This document shows positions 51,834 through 60,174 of a stretch of 64,000 bases of DNA, one piece after another (positions within the stretch are counted from its first letter, which is position 1; every line of letters starts with the position of its first letter). Location: contig NZ_CP060140.1 in the NCBI RefSeq assembly GCF_022376295.1, forward strand, positions 3,538,356 to 3,602,355, read 5' to 3'. The stretch is from Nodularia sphaerocarpa UHCC 0038. Lineage in GTDB: Bacteria; Cyanobacteriota; Cyanobacteriia; Cyanobacteriales; Nostocaceae. The notes under the pieces were generated by a model, which was given only the letters and a program-made list of their open reading frames with translations, was not told the origin of the DNA and did not search any database. The position numbers and the translations under genes were made by a program.

Positions 51834-54281
51834 ATGGTTACGGTATCTCAAAACACATTGACTCAAACTAATAAAGCGCGATCGCTTATTCTCTGGTTTG
51901 ATGAAGTTGGTATTACTGATATCCCGCTAGTTGGGGGGAAAAATGCCTCACTAGGGGAAATGATTCAAGAGTTGACACCCCAAGGCGTTAACGTTCCCAC
52001 AGGATTTGCTACCACGGCTTATGCTTATCGGTATTTCATCGAGTCGGCTGGTTTAGAAGCCAAGTTACGCGAAGTTTTTGCGGATCTAGATGTTGAGGAT
52101 GTGAAAAATTTGCAGGTACGGGGCAAAAAAGCGCGATCGCTACTGATGCACACACCCTTTCCTGTAGACTTACGGGATGCGATCGCCTCAGCATATCTCA
52201 AACTCTGCGAACAATACAACACAGATACAGATGTCGCAGTCCGTTCCAGCGCCACAGCAGAAGACCTCCCCGACGCAAGTTTTGCAGGACAGCAAGAAAG
52301 TTACTTAAACGTCGTCGGAGTCCAAGGAGTTTTAGCAGCTTGTCATCGTTGCTTTGCATCCATATTCACAGACCGCGCCATTTCCTATCGCCACACCAAA
52401 GGATTTGATCACTTTAGCATTGCCCTAGCCGTCGGCGTACAAAAAATGGTGCGTTCTGACTTAGCCACATCTGGAGTCATGTTCTCCATAGACACCGAAA
52501 CCGGATTTAAAGATGCAGCACTAATTACAGCCGCTTACGGTTTAGGCGAAAACGTAGTTCAAGGAACCATTAACCCCGATGAATACTATGTTTTCAAGCC
52601 CACATTAAAAACAGGTTTCCGCCCCATCATTAATAAAAAATTGGGCAGCAAAGAACTGAAAATGATCTATGATGATGGCTCAAAATTCACCAAAAATGTC
52701 GCCGTCTCCCCCATAGAACAAAGTAAATTTGCTCTGAGTGATGCAGAAATTTTACAACTAGCACATTGGGCTTGTTTAATAGAAGACCATTATTCCCAAA
52801 CCCACGGACATTACTCCCCAATGGATATCGAGTGGGCGAAAGACGGAATTACCAATCAACTTTTTGTAGTCCAAGCCCGTCCCGAAACAGTCCAGTCGCA
52901 GAAAAAAGGAAACGTCTTGCAAAATTATCGTTTCCTGAACACAGAAGCAGTCAAATCCATTCATCCCCTAGTCACCGGTTGCGCTGTGGGAGAAGCAATT
53001 AGTCAAGGTAAAGTACATCTAATTTTAGATGTGAATAAAATCGACCAATTCCAAGCCGGCGATGTGTTGGTAACAGAAAGAACAGACCCCGACTGGGAAC
53101 CGATAATGAAACGCGCCAGCGCCATTGTCACCAACTCCGGGGGTCGCACCTGTCACGCGGCGATTATTGCGCGAGAATTGGGAGTACCAGCAATTGTCGG
53201 CTGTAGTAATGGGACAGAAGTCTTAAAAACTGGTCAAGAGGTGACAATTTCTTGCGCTGAGGGGGAAGAAGGCAAAGTTTATCCTGGTTTATTACCCTTT
53301 GAAATTAAAGAAGTTCTCCTAGAAAACTTACCCCGCACCCGTACCCAAATTTTAATGAATGTGGGAAATCCCCAAGAAGCATTGAGTTTATCTGCAATTC
53401 CCAATGATGGCGTAGGTTTAGCCCGCACAGAATTTATCATCGCCAACCAAATTCAAATTCATCCAATGGCGTTGATTCACTACGATAAGTTAGAAGATAA
53501 ATTTGTCAAAGCCAAAATTAATCAAATTACCGCCCTTTACGACGATAAACCCCAATATTTTGTCGATAAATTATCCCAAGGTATAGGCAGAATTGCGGCG
53601 GCTTTTTATCCTAAGCCAGTAATTGTCAGAATGTCCGATTTCAAAAGTAATGAATATGCTAATCTTTTAGGTGGTCAGCAATTTGAACCCAAAGAAGAAA
53701 ACCCCATGTTGGGTTGGCGTGGCGCAGCGCGTTACTATGATCCAGGATATCAAGAAGCTTTTGCCTTAGAGTGTGAATCTATCAAACGAGTTCGTGAAGA
53801 AATGGGTTTAACGAACGTTATCCCGATGATTCCCTTCTGTCGCACTCCCGATGAAGGGCGGATGGTGTTAGCAGAAATGGCAAAAAATGATTTACAACAG
53901 GGTGTAAACGACTTGCAAGTTTATGTTATGTGCGAGTTACCCAATAATGTCATTATGGCTGAAGAATTTGCCGAGGTTTTTGATGGCTTCTCCATTGGTT
54001 CCAATGACTTAACTCAACTAACATTAGGCATAGATAGAGATTCAGCCTTGGTGGCGCGGTTATTTGATGAACGCAGTCAGGGTGTCAAACGCATGGTGAA
54101 AATGGCCATAGAAGCTGCGAAAAAACATCACCGCAAAATCGGTATTTGTGGACAAGCACCCAGCGATTACCCAGAATTTGCCCAGTTTTTAGTAGAACAG
54201 GGAATTGATTCTATTAGTCTGAATCCAGATTCTGTCTTAAAAACCATGCTGGAAATTGCCAAAGTGGAGGAAAATAGCTAG
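51834..54281 (+). CDS. ppsA: phosphoenolpyruvate synthase (pyruvate, water dikinase)
   Basis: 815 residues, the usual length. The ATP-grasp nucleotide domain (about 15-350) has VGGKNASLGEM (33-43) and VAVRSSATAEDLPDASFAGQ (134-153). The swivelling phosphohistidine domain has GGRTCHAAIIARELG with His441. The PEP-binding barrel has MLGWRGAARY, the catalytic-cysteine region VMCELPNN and IGSNDLTQL. It makes PEP, AMP and phosphate from pyruvate, ATP and water, a gluconeogenic step. The hairpin right after the stop may be its terminator. The start follows GAGAGGTAATACAG. Confidence 0.96.
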   Translation: MVTVSQNTLTQTNKARSLILWFDEVGITDIPLVGGKNASLGEMIQELTPQGVNVPTGFATTAYAYRYFIESAGLEAKLREVFADLDVEDVKNLQVRGKKARSLLMHTPFPVDLRDAIASAYLKLCEQYNTDTDVAVRSSATAEDLPDASFAGQQESYLNVVGVQGVLAACHRCFASIFTDRAISYRHTKGFDHFSIALAVGVQKMVRSDLATSGVMFSIDTETGFKDAALITAAYGLGENVVQGTINPDEYYVFKPTLKTGFRPIINKKLGSKELKMIYDDGSKFTKNVAVSPIEQSKFALSDAEILQLAHWACLIEDHYSQTHGHYSPMDIEWAKDGITNQLFVVQARPETVQSQKKGNVLQNYRFLNTEAVKSIHPLVTGCAVGEAISQGKVHLILDVNKIDQFQAGDVLVTERTDPDWEPIMKRASAIVTNSGGRTCHAAIIARELGVPAIVGCSNGTEVLKTGQEVTISCAEGEEGKVYPGLLPFEIKEVLLENLPRTRTQILMNVGNPQEALSLSAIPNDGVGLARTEFIIANQIQIHPMALIHYDKLEDKFVKAKINQITALYDDKPQYFVDKLSQGIGRIAAAFYPKPVIVRMSDFKSNEYANLLGGQQFEPKEENPMLGWRGAARYYDPGYQEAFALECESIKRVREEMGLTNVIPMIPFCRTPDEGRMVLAEMAKNDLQQGVNDLQVYVMCELPNNVIMAEEFAEVFDGFSIGSNDLTQLTLGIDRDSALVARLFDERSQGVKRMVKMAIEAAKKHHRKIGICGQAPSDYPEFAQFLVEQGIDSISLNPDSVLKTMLEIAKVEENS

Positions 54282-54293
54282 ATAGCTAGGGAA

Positions 54294-54336
54294 ACCCGCC
54301 AGCAAGTCCCATTGGGGAAGTAAGTTGCTGGCGGGT
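54294..54336 (+). terminator. hairpin downstream of ppsA
   Basis: ACCCGCCAGCAA (54294-54305) and TTGCTGGCGGGT (54325-54336) form a perfect 12-bp stem with a 19-base loop, 13 bp after the ppsA stop. There is no T run, so it may instead be a dispersed repeat or a 3' end stabiliser. Confidence 0.5.
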
Positions 54337-54430
54337 CGCAATGTTAACCACAAGGTGAGAAAAAATCCTCTAAGTTTTCCAGTGGTGTGCCGGTAACATC
54401 CCTACGGCTTTGCTATGCTGTTTCTATTGG

Positions 54431-54730
54431 CTATCCCACAATAATGTTCTCAGTTCTTTCGCTAAAAATGGTCTCACCGTTTTCCACGATAATGGTTTGA
54501 GTTCTTTCTACAGAAATATTGTCATTACCAGGAGTAATCATGTTCTGAACTCCTACCTCTCTGACTCGCGCAGTAATTTGACTGACTAAGTTAGACAGTA
54601 AATTGCGAAATCTATTTCTGTCAAACAGTAAAAATCCAAATCCCCCTTGTACCTTCTCGGTTTCTTCCTCGGTTAGTTCTCTCCACAGCGACTCTTCATG
54701 GCGTTCGACAGAAATTTGATTTGACTTCAT
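54431..54730 (-). CDS. double-glycine leader peptide (bacteriocin-type precursor), unknown product
   Basis: 99 residues. Residues 15-30 (LWRELTEEETEKVQGG) match the double-glycine leader pattern LTxEExExVxGG, cut after GG by C39-type peptidases. The predicted core (31-99) has no cysteine. It starts with the hydrophobic FGFLLF, has an amphipathic basic stretch (NRFRNLLSNLVSQITARV), and ends with two related units, ERTQTIIV and ERTENIIV. AAAGGA upstream of the ATG is a good ribosome-binding site. No modification enzyme or C39 peptidase gene is in the window. The gene is divergent from an SbmA/BacA-like transporter, 309 bp away. Confidence 0.7.
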   Translation of the reverse strand: MKSNQISVERHEESLWRELTEEETEKVQGGFGFLLFDRNRFRNLLSNLVSQITARVREVGVQNMITPGNDNISVERTQTIIVENGETIFSERTENIIVG

Positions 54731-55039
54731 TGAAGTTGTGTCCTTTTATGGTGCTGACAACAACATTTAAGCATATTTGTGATTTTAATTCGAGAAAAGT
54801 ACAGAAAATTTACTTATATTATCTGTAAATATTATTCTCTGTAAAAATAAAGAAGGACAGTGGTGTGGTCTTGGAAGGACTTGCAGATTAATCTTTAATA
54901 TTAGAGATTCATTGACATACACTGTAGCCTATGGTATTGAACGAAAAAGGAGGGGCGAACGGCAAAGCCGCACCGGAGGCGAACGCACTCATATCGCACT
55001 TATTATTAAAGAAAGTTAGATAGTCCCAAGAAATCAGTA
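54731..55039. other. 309-bp divergent region, leader peptide / ABC transporter
   Basis: Strongly AT-rich next to the peptide gene. Nearer the transporter is a dispersed-repeat fragment, GGCGAACGGCAAAGCCGCAC (about 54954-54973), followed by GGAGGCGAACGCAC. Shared regulation of the two genes is possible but no operator is recognised. Confidence 0.45.
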
Positions 55040-56782
55040 ATGAGTACAACAACACCTCAGCCTCAACGATTAGACCCCCAATTGTGGCAGAAATTTCTCA
55101 AGGTTGCCAAACCCTACTGGTTTTCTGAACAAAAATGGAAAGCGAGGGGATTACTAGGACTTTTGCTAGTCTTGGCATTAGCCGTTAATGCGATTAATGT
55201 CGGTATTAGCTTTATTTTCCGTAATATTGATACATCTCTGGCAACTTTTCCCCAAACTAAAGATGCATCAATCTTTTGGCGCTTCATCACCTTGTATGCT
55301 GGGTTGTTAGTCATTGGTACTCCCATTGTCGTCATGTATGGTTATCTGCAAGACAAATTGGGATTGCAATGGCGGGAGTGGTTGACAAACCATTTTCTCG
55401 ATAAATATTTCCAAAATCGGGCTTATTACCAGATTAATTTTAATCAAAAAATTGATAACCCAGACCAGCGAATTGCTGAAGATATTCGGTCATTTACTCG
55501 CACCAGCTTATCTTTTACGCTGCTGATTCTGACCTCAATTATTACTTTAATCTCTTTTACTGGAGTTTTATTATCTATTTCTGTTTCTTTATCAGTGGCG
55601 CTGGTAATCTATGCAATTCTGGGGACAGTGGTAACGGCTTGGATTGGTCAACGATTAATTGGCATTAACTATAATCAACTTAAACGGGAAGCTGATTTTC
55701 GTTATGGACTAATTCATGTGCGAGATAATGCCGAATCTATTGCTTTTTATCAAGGTGAAACTGAAGAAATACTTCAGCTAAAACAACGTTTTATTCGAGC
55801 AATTGTCAACTTTGATTTATTGATAAATTGGCAACGTAATTTAGGGTTTTTTACGACTAGCTATAACTATTTTGTTTCCGCACTTCCTTACTTGGTGATT
55901 GCACCTATTTACTTTGCGGGTCAGACTGATTTTGGCACATTTACTCAAGCTGCGATCGCCTTCAGTCAAATTTTTAGAGCTTTATCTGTGGTAGTGGGTC
56001 AGTTTGAAAATTTAACGGCTTTCGCCGCCGGTATTGAACGGATGGGCGACTTAGACGAGGTTCTGGAAACCACAGACCAACACCAGCCAGGAATGAGGAC
56101 TATTGATGTCACAGAAGCTTCTGAAATTGAATTGCGTAGTGTCACCTTATTGACTCCCAACTATGAACGCACCTTGGTTCGGGATCTACCATTCAGGTTA
56201 CAGTCAGGAGAAGGTTTAGTCATTGTCGGGAACAGTGGTAGTGGTAAGAGTTCTTTATTAAGAGCGATCGCCGGATTATGGAATGCGGGTACTGGTCAAA
56301 TTCTCCGCCCTCCTTTGTCAGAAATGATGTTTTTACCCCAACGTCCTTATATGGTATTGGGTTCGCTGCGGAGTCAGTTACTCTACCCCAATCCTGACAA
56401 TGATATGCTCGAAAGCAAAATGCGCCATGTCTTAGAAGAGGTAAACTTGGCAGAGTTACCAGAACGAGTTGGTGGCTTTGAAATCGAGTTAGACTGGGCT
56501 AATGTTCTCTCTTTAGGGGAACAACAGCGCTTGGCTTTTGCACGACTGCTGCTGAGTATGCCTAGCTATGTCATCCTAGATGAAGCTACCAGTGCGCTGG
56601 ATTTAGCTAATGAAAAGAATCTATATCAACAACTGAAAGCTCAAGGAACTACATTAATTAGTGTGGGACATCGCCCCAGTTTGTTGCAGTACCATGAGTA
56701 CGTGTTAGAACTCGATGGTAGCTCTAATTGGCGGTTGTTACCGATGGAGGAATATACTGTTGATTTGAATGCTTTTAGCTAA
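55040..56782 (+). CDS. SbmA/BacA-like ABC transporter (fused permease and ATPase)
   Basis: 580 residues. The N-terminal half has six hydrophobic helices with the SbmA/BacA (ABC_membrane_2) pattern WREWLTNHFLDKYFQNRAYYQ (111-131), NPDQRIAEDIRSFT (140-153) and FRYGLIHVRDNAESIAFY (220-237). The ATPase half has Walker A GNSGSGKSS (397-405), signature SLGEQQR (491-497), Walker B VILDEA (511-516) and switch His544. Related proteins import vitamin B12 or antimicrobial peptides, or handle long-chain fatty acids. Direction and substrate are not shown by the sequence. The neighbour encodes a leader-peptide precursor, which makes a peptide substrate worth testing. Confidence 0.88.
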   Translation: MSTTTPQPQRLDPQLWQKFLKVAKPYWFSEQKWKARGLLGLLLVLALAVNAINVGISFIFRNIDTSLATFPQTKDASIFWRFITLYAGLLVIGTPIVVMYGYLQDKLGLQWREWLTNHFLDKYFQNRAYYQINFNQKIDNPDQRIAEDIRSFTRTSLSFTLLILTSIITLISFTGVLLSISVSLSVALVIYAILGTVVTAWIGQRLIGINYNQLKREADFRYGLIHVRDNAESIAFYQGETEEILQLKQRFIRAIVNFDLLINWQRNLGFFTTSYNYFVSALPYLVIAPIYFAGQTDFGTFTQAAIAFSQIFRALSVVVGQFENLTAFAAGIERMGDLDEVLETTDQHQPGMRTIDVTEASEIELRSVTLLTPNYERTLVRDLPFRLQSGEGLVIVGNSGSGKSSLLRAIAGLWNAGTGQILRPPLSEMMFLPQRPYMVLGSLRSQLLYPNPDNDMLESKMRHVLEEVNLAELPERVGGFEIELDWANVLSLGEQQRLAFARLLLSMPSYVILDEATSALDLANEKNLYQQLKAQGTTLISVGHRPSLLQYHEYVLELDGSSNWRLLPMEEYTVDLNAFS

Positions 56783-56885
56783 TTTTATCCGATAAATGCA
56801 GAGAAAGTTATGCTTGACTATCAGCTTGTTGATGCTGTAACTGTTGCACTACAGACTCAGATAAACCAGTGATGCGATCGCTTCA

Positions 56886-56920
56886 ATTGCCATTATTTCT
56901 GCTAGTAAGTTAATGGCAAT
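56886..56920. terminator. bidirectional hairpin between converging genes
   Basis: ATTGCCATTA and TAATGGCAAT (10 bp, perfect) around a 15-base loop, directly abutting the stop codon of the Nudix-like gene and 100 bp after the transporter gene. Confidence 0.55.
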
Positions 56921-57487
56921 TTAATCTGCTTTCTCCTGAATAAGTTCTTGTTCACTTAACCACCACTGCATAAAAACAGCACGACATTGTAAACAATGAA
57001 GATGGTTAAGTAAATCATTAACACCAGTGATATTGATTGGGTAAATTGCACCAATATATTCTGGATCAATTTCCAGATTAGGTTCAATTTCAGCTACAAA
57101 ACCATAAAGTTTCTGATTAGAGAAAGAACTATTCACCAACCACCCTTGAGTATTCAGGGCTGAAATTTTGGTAATATGATTTTCCCTAATTCCCAGTTCC
57201 CGCAACAGAATAGCTGAAACTGCAACTTCTGGAGATTCACCATCGCCCACACGACCACCAGGAAAGTCCAGGGTTAATTCCCCGACTCCAGGACGATAAC
57301 TAGGCGGTGGGAGAATCATATAATTATTCTGAATAGGTAATATTACAACTGAATCAGCTTTTTCAACCCGCCAATATTCTAATATTTGACCCTGATTGTC
57401 TTGTAGATTTTCACCAATCACAGTCAGCCATTTTGAGCGTAATTCCAAAAAGCGATTCTGAACTTGCCACTGCTCTGATTGTTTCAT
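56921..57487 (-). CDS. Nudix-fold protein with degenerate Nudix box
   Basis: 188 residues from ATG 57487. The fold resembles ADP-sugar pyrophosphatases (EYWRVEKADSVVILPIQNNY, then LTLDFPGGRVGDGESPEVAV). The Nudix box GxxxxxExxxxxxxREUxEExGU reads G-RVGDG-E-SPEVAVS-AILLRELGI: the RE pair is replaced by AI, and the first Glu of EE by Arg. Loss of these metal-binding residues suggests weak or no hydrolase activity, or a binding role. A seven-codon longer start (57508) exists, but those codons are part of a dispersed repeat (TTTGCCCATCGC), so the inner ATG is preferred. Confidence 0.75.
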   Translation of the reverse strand: MKQSEQWQVQNRFLELRSKWLTVIGENLQDNQGQILEYWRVEKADSVVILPIQNNYMILPPPSYRPGVGELTLDFPGGRVGDGESPEVAVSAILLRELGIRENHITKISALNTQGWLVNSSFSNQKLYGFVAEIEPNLEIDPEYIGAIYPINITGVNDLLNHLHCLQCRAVFMQWWLSEQELIQEKAD

Positions 57488-57494
57488 AAAGTTG

Positions 57495-57610
57495 ATAGCG
57501 ATGGGCAAAGCCCCGCCTCCGGCGATAGCGTAAAGCCCTGACGGGCATAGCTGCGCTTACCGCGGAGCGTGTGCTTTGCACTCAGCGCTGCTGCAAGCAG
57601 ATCGCATCCA
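57495..57610. repeat. dispersed GC-rich repeat (AAAGCCCTGACGGGCATAGC type)
   Basis: Contains GTAAAGCCCTGACGGGCATA, CTGCGCTTACCGCGGAGCG, and several small hairpins (GCCCTGACGGGC). The middle part recurs at 62131-62165, and a related fragment lies at about 54954. Confidence 0.75.
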
Positions 57611-57714
57611 CATTGCCACTCTGTCTTTGGTTACAAAGTACACTTTATTGCCTCTCCAGTATTTTATCACAATTGGTTATGATTGCTATATATAGGCAGA
57701 TAAACTCTTGACAA

Positions 57715-59250
57715 ATGACTAAAAAGTGGTTTCAAATTGGGTTATTAACTATCTTTATCCTCTCACTAGCCTTACGGTTTTGGGGATTAGAGCGATTTAA
57801 CACTCTAGTATTTGATGAAGTTTACTTTGCCAAATTTGGTAATAACTATCTCACAAACACACCATTTTTTAATGCTCATCCGCCCCTGAGTCAATATATC
57901 ATTGGCATTGGCATCTGGATTGGTAGTCATCTTCCCTTTGGGCAAGATACAGTAAATGAACTCACAGGTTCAGTGCGATCGCCTTGGAGTTATCGTTGGT
58001 TAAATGCCCTCACTGGCTCATTTATTCCTGTAGTTGTCGCTGCTATTGCCTATCAATTAAATCATCGTTATCGCTTTGCTTTACTTGCAGGTTTATTTAC
58101 AGCTTGTGATGGTTTCTTTTTAGTTGAATCGCGATATGCTTTAAATAATATTTATATTGTCATCTTTGGTTTATTAGGGCAATGGTTTTTACTATTAGCA
58201 TTAAATAACCAAAATCAACAACGTACTTGGTGGTTAGTTCTAGCTGGGATAAATTTTGGTGCATCAGCCGCCACTAAATGGAATGGCTTATGGTTTTTGT
58301 TAGGTGCGTATTTTATTTGGATAGCAGCTTATCTAATTCGGGGAATCCAATCTTTTCCTAATACCCCAATTCTGTTCACATCCCCAGGAACAATCATCAG
58401 ACAAAGCCAGATATTTTTGAGTGCTTGGTATCGTAAATGGTTTAATATCAATAAAACATCCCCAGAAGTTGTAGTTCAGACACCACTACAAAATCTGACA
58501 CAAATCAATATTGTGCAAATGCTGTTTTATCTGGGAATTATCCCAGCAATAGTCTACAGCATCATCTGGATTCCGCATCTCCAGTTAGATAGAAGATATG
58601 GATTTATAGCAGTACATCAGAAAATTTTAAGTTTTCATCTCCAGATGGGGGGAAACAGTGCCGATGTGCATCCTTACTGTGCCGCATGGTATAAATGGCC
58701 ATTAATGACTCGACCAATGGCTTATTATTATCAAACGGCTGAGAGTGTTAATCAACCATTGTCTATATTACAGCCTCCTTTACCTGCTGGAACAGGGAAA
58801 ATTATTTATGATGTCCACGCAATGGGAAATCCGTTTTTGTGGTGGTTTGGTGTCGCTGCTATGTTGTTTTTAGCAGCGATGCTGGTATTACAACTGGTGA
58901 TTCCTTGGTTTAAACAAAAGCATTTTTCTTTACCTGCAAATCTTGCTGTTGATACTTGGATTGCCTTATACTTGGTTTTAAATTATGCAGCTAATTTATT
59001 ACCTTGGGTAAAAGTCACAAGATGCGTTTTTATGTACCACTATATGTGTGCTGTGGTATTTGTATTTTTAGCGATCGCATGGTTTGTAGATTATTGTCTT
59101 AGTAGTTATTACCGACAAATTCGGGCAGTAGGTGTCACCATAACATTCATGATTATTGCTGCCTTCATTTTTTGGATGCCGCTATATTTGGGTTTACCAC
59201 TATCCCCAGAAAGTTACAAAATCCGAATGTGGTTTAACACCTGGATATAA
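57715..59250 (+). CDS. PMT-family phospholipid carrier-dependent glycosyltransferase
   Basis: 511 residues with about ten hydrophobic helices. The first periplasmic loop has the catalytic-type DE pair (34-35, VFDEVYF) and HPPLSQY (55-61). DGFFLVESRYALNN matches the loop DSxxxxxSRxxLxD of protein O-mannosyltransferases. The C-terminal membrane domain has PWVKVTRCVFMYHYM, as in PMT C-terminal regions. Such enzymes move a sugar from a polyprenyl phosphate carrier to protein serine/threonine or to a glycolipid, outside the cytoplasmic membrane. The start ATG lies in TTGACAAATGACT and has no strong Shine-Dalgarno site. Confidence 0.9.
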   Translation: MTKKWFQIGLLTIFILSLALRFWGLERFNTLVFDEVYFAKFGNNYLTNTPFFNAHPPLSQYIIGIGIWIGSHLPFGQDTVNELTGSVRSPWSYRWLNALTGSFIPVVVAAIAYQLNHRYRFALLAGLFTACDGFFLVESRYALNNIYIVIFGLLGQWFLLLALNNQNQQRTWWLVLAGINFGASAATKWNGLWFLLGAYFIWIAAYLIRGIQSFPNTPILFTSPGTIIRQSQIFLSAWYRKWFNINKTSPEVVVQTPLQNLTQINIVQMLFYLGIIPAIVYSIIWIPHLQLDRRYGFIAVHQKILSFHLQMGGNSADVHPYCAAWYKWPLMTRPMAYYYQTAESVNQPLSILQPPLPAGTGKIIYDVHAMGNPFLWWFGVAAMLFLAAMLVLQLVIPWFKQKHFSLPANLAVDTWIALYLVLNYAANLLPWVKVTRCVFMYHYMCAVVFVFLAIAWFVDYCLSSYYRQIRAVGVTITFMIIAAFIFWMPLYLGLPLSPESYKIRMWFNTWI

Positions 59251-59261
59251 ATCCAGAGATT

Positions 59262-59335
59262 ATAGAGTTTCCCTGTCTAATGAGGTAAAAATTATCTGTG
59301 TTCATCTGTGTTTATCTGTGGTTAATTAACTCTTC
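59262..59335. repeat. ATCTGTG spacer repeat, second full copy
   Basis: TTTCCCTGTCTAATGAGGTA is followed by TTATCTGTGTTCATCTGTGT, TTATCTGTGG and TTAATTAACTCTT, the same order as at 4078-4160. The rest of the 270-bp spacer (to 59520) has a CCCCTCCTCGCTTGCACCGG / GAGGGGTTAGGGGAGGGG repeat at 59401-59438. Confidence 0.75.
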
Positions 59336-59520
59336 TGTGTACCAAACTTATACCAATTTAATATAAAGATGCATAAATAGAATTTAACCAGAAATCCAGT
59401 TCCCCTCCTCGCTTGCACCGGAGGGGTTAGGGGAGGGGTCGAAATAATATGCAGCCTCACAAATAATTGGTATTAGGCGATAACGGTTATATAACTAATC
59501 AAAATTCAGACTATGACGGT

Positions 59521-60009
59521 TTAATCCTCTGGTAAATTAGCAAATGCCTGCCCAACTAAATCCCTAGTCTTATCTTCCAAACACTGCCAATCCACTTCAC
59601 CCGCCGCATCAATTAAACTAGTATCAATATTTGCAGCTTCACTCATAGGAGAGTAATTTATAAAACACACTTGATAACAAATTTCCCATAAATCTATACT
59701 CACCTGATGCTGTTGACGTTGCAAAAGCAAATGATATCCTGGATGGGGCATTGGCAGGCCAGCAAGAGTCGATCTGATTTCATCTGCCTGTTCTAAGGTC
59801 GCAGTTTCCATTTCTTGTAATAACTGAGTTACCAAAGTTTTAATTTCATCAGTGGTGTTAGCTGGCCAAATCAGGACATCGTGGTAAGTTCCCTTCCAAG
59901 TAGACGCATCAAGATGCTTGCGAATATTATCGACAACGCGAATAAAAGCAGGTTGCATGAGGAGTTCAGCCTGCTGCCATGTGACTGGGTTAGTTATTTT
60001 AGGTGGCAT
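59521..60009 (-). CDS. conserved-looking hypothetical protein
   Basis: 162 residues, soluble, no signal peptide. The sequence has an ordered, Trp-containing pattern (VTWQQAELLMQPAFIRVVDNI, WKGTYHDVLIWPANTTDEIK, GYHLLLQRQQHQVSIDLWEI, ALADAAGEVDW-like end), consistent with a compact mixed fold. I recall no named family and see no catalytic motif. It is divergent from the SH3b kinase gene with a 165-bp gap. Codon use and the start at MPPKITNPVTW look normal. Confidence 0.65.
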   Translation of the reverse strand: MPPKITNPVTWQQAELLMQPAFIRVVDNIRKHLDASTWKGTYHDVLIWPANTTDEIKTLVTQLLQEMETATLEQADEIRSTLAGLPMPHPGYHLLLQRQQHQVSIDLWEICYQVCFINYSPMSEAANIDTSLIDAAGEVDWQCLEDKTRDLVGQAFANLPED

Positions 60010-60174
60010 TGGTATTAAAAGGGGACACTAAATGACAAATAAACAGTCTAAGTTTATTAAAAAGCTAATTCTTCACTTTAAATCTTTATCCCAAGATAGC
60101 GGATTTCATGCAATAAAATTTGGAGATACTTAATTACTAGCAAAAAAATTAACTAATCACTCTGAGGGGAAAAT

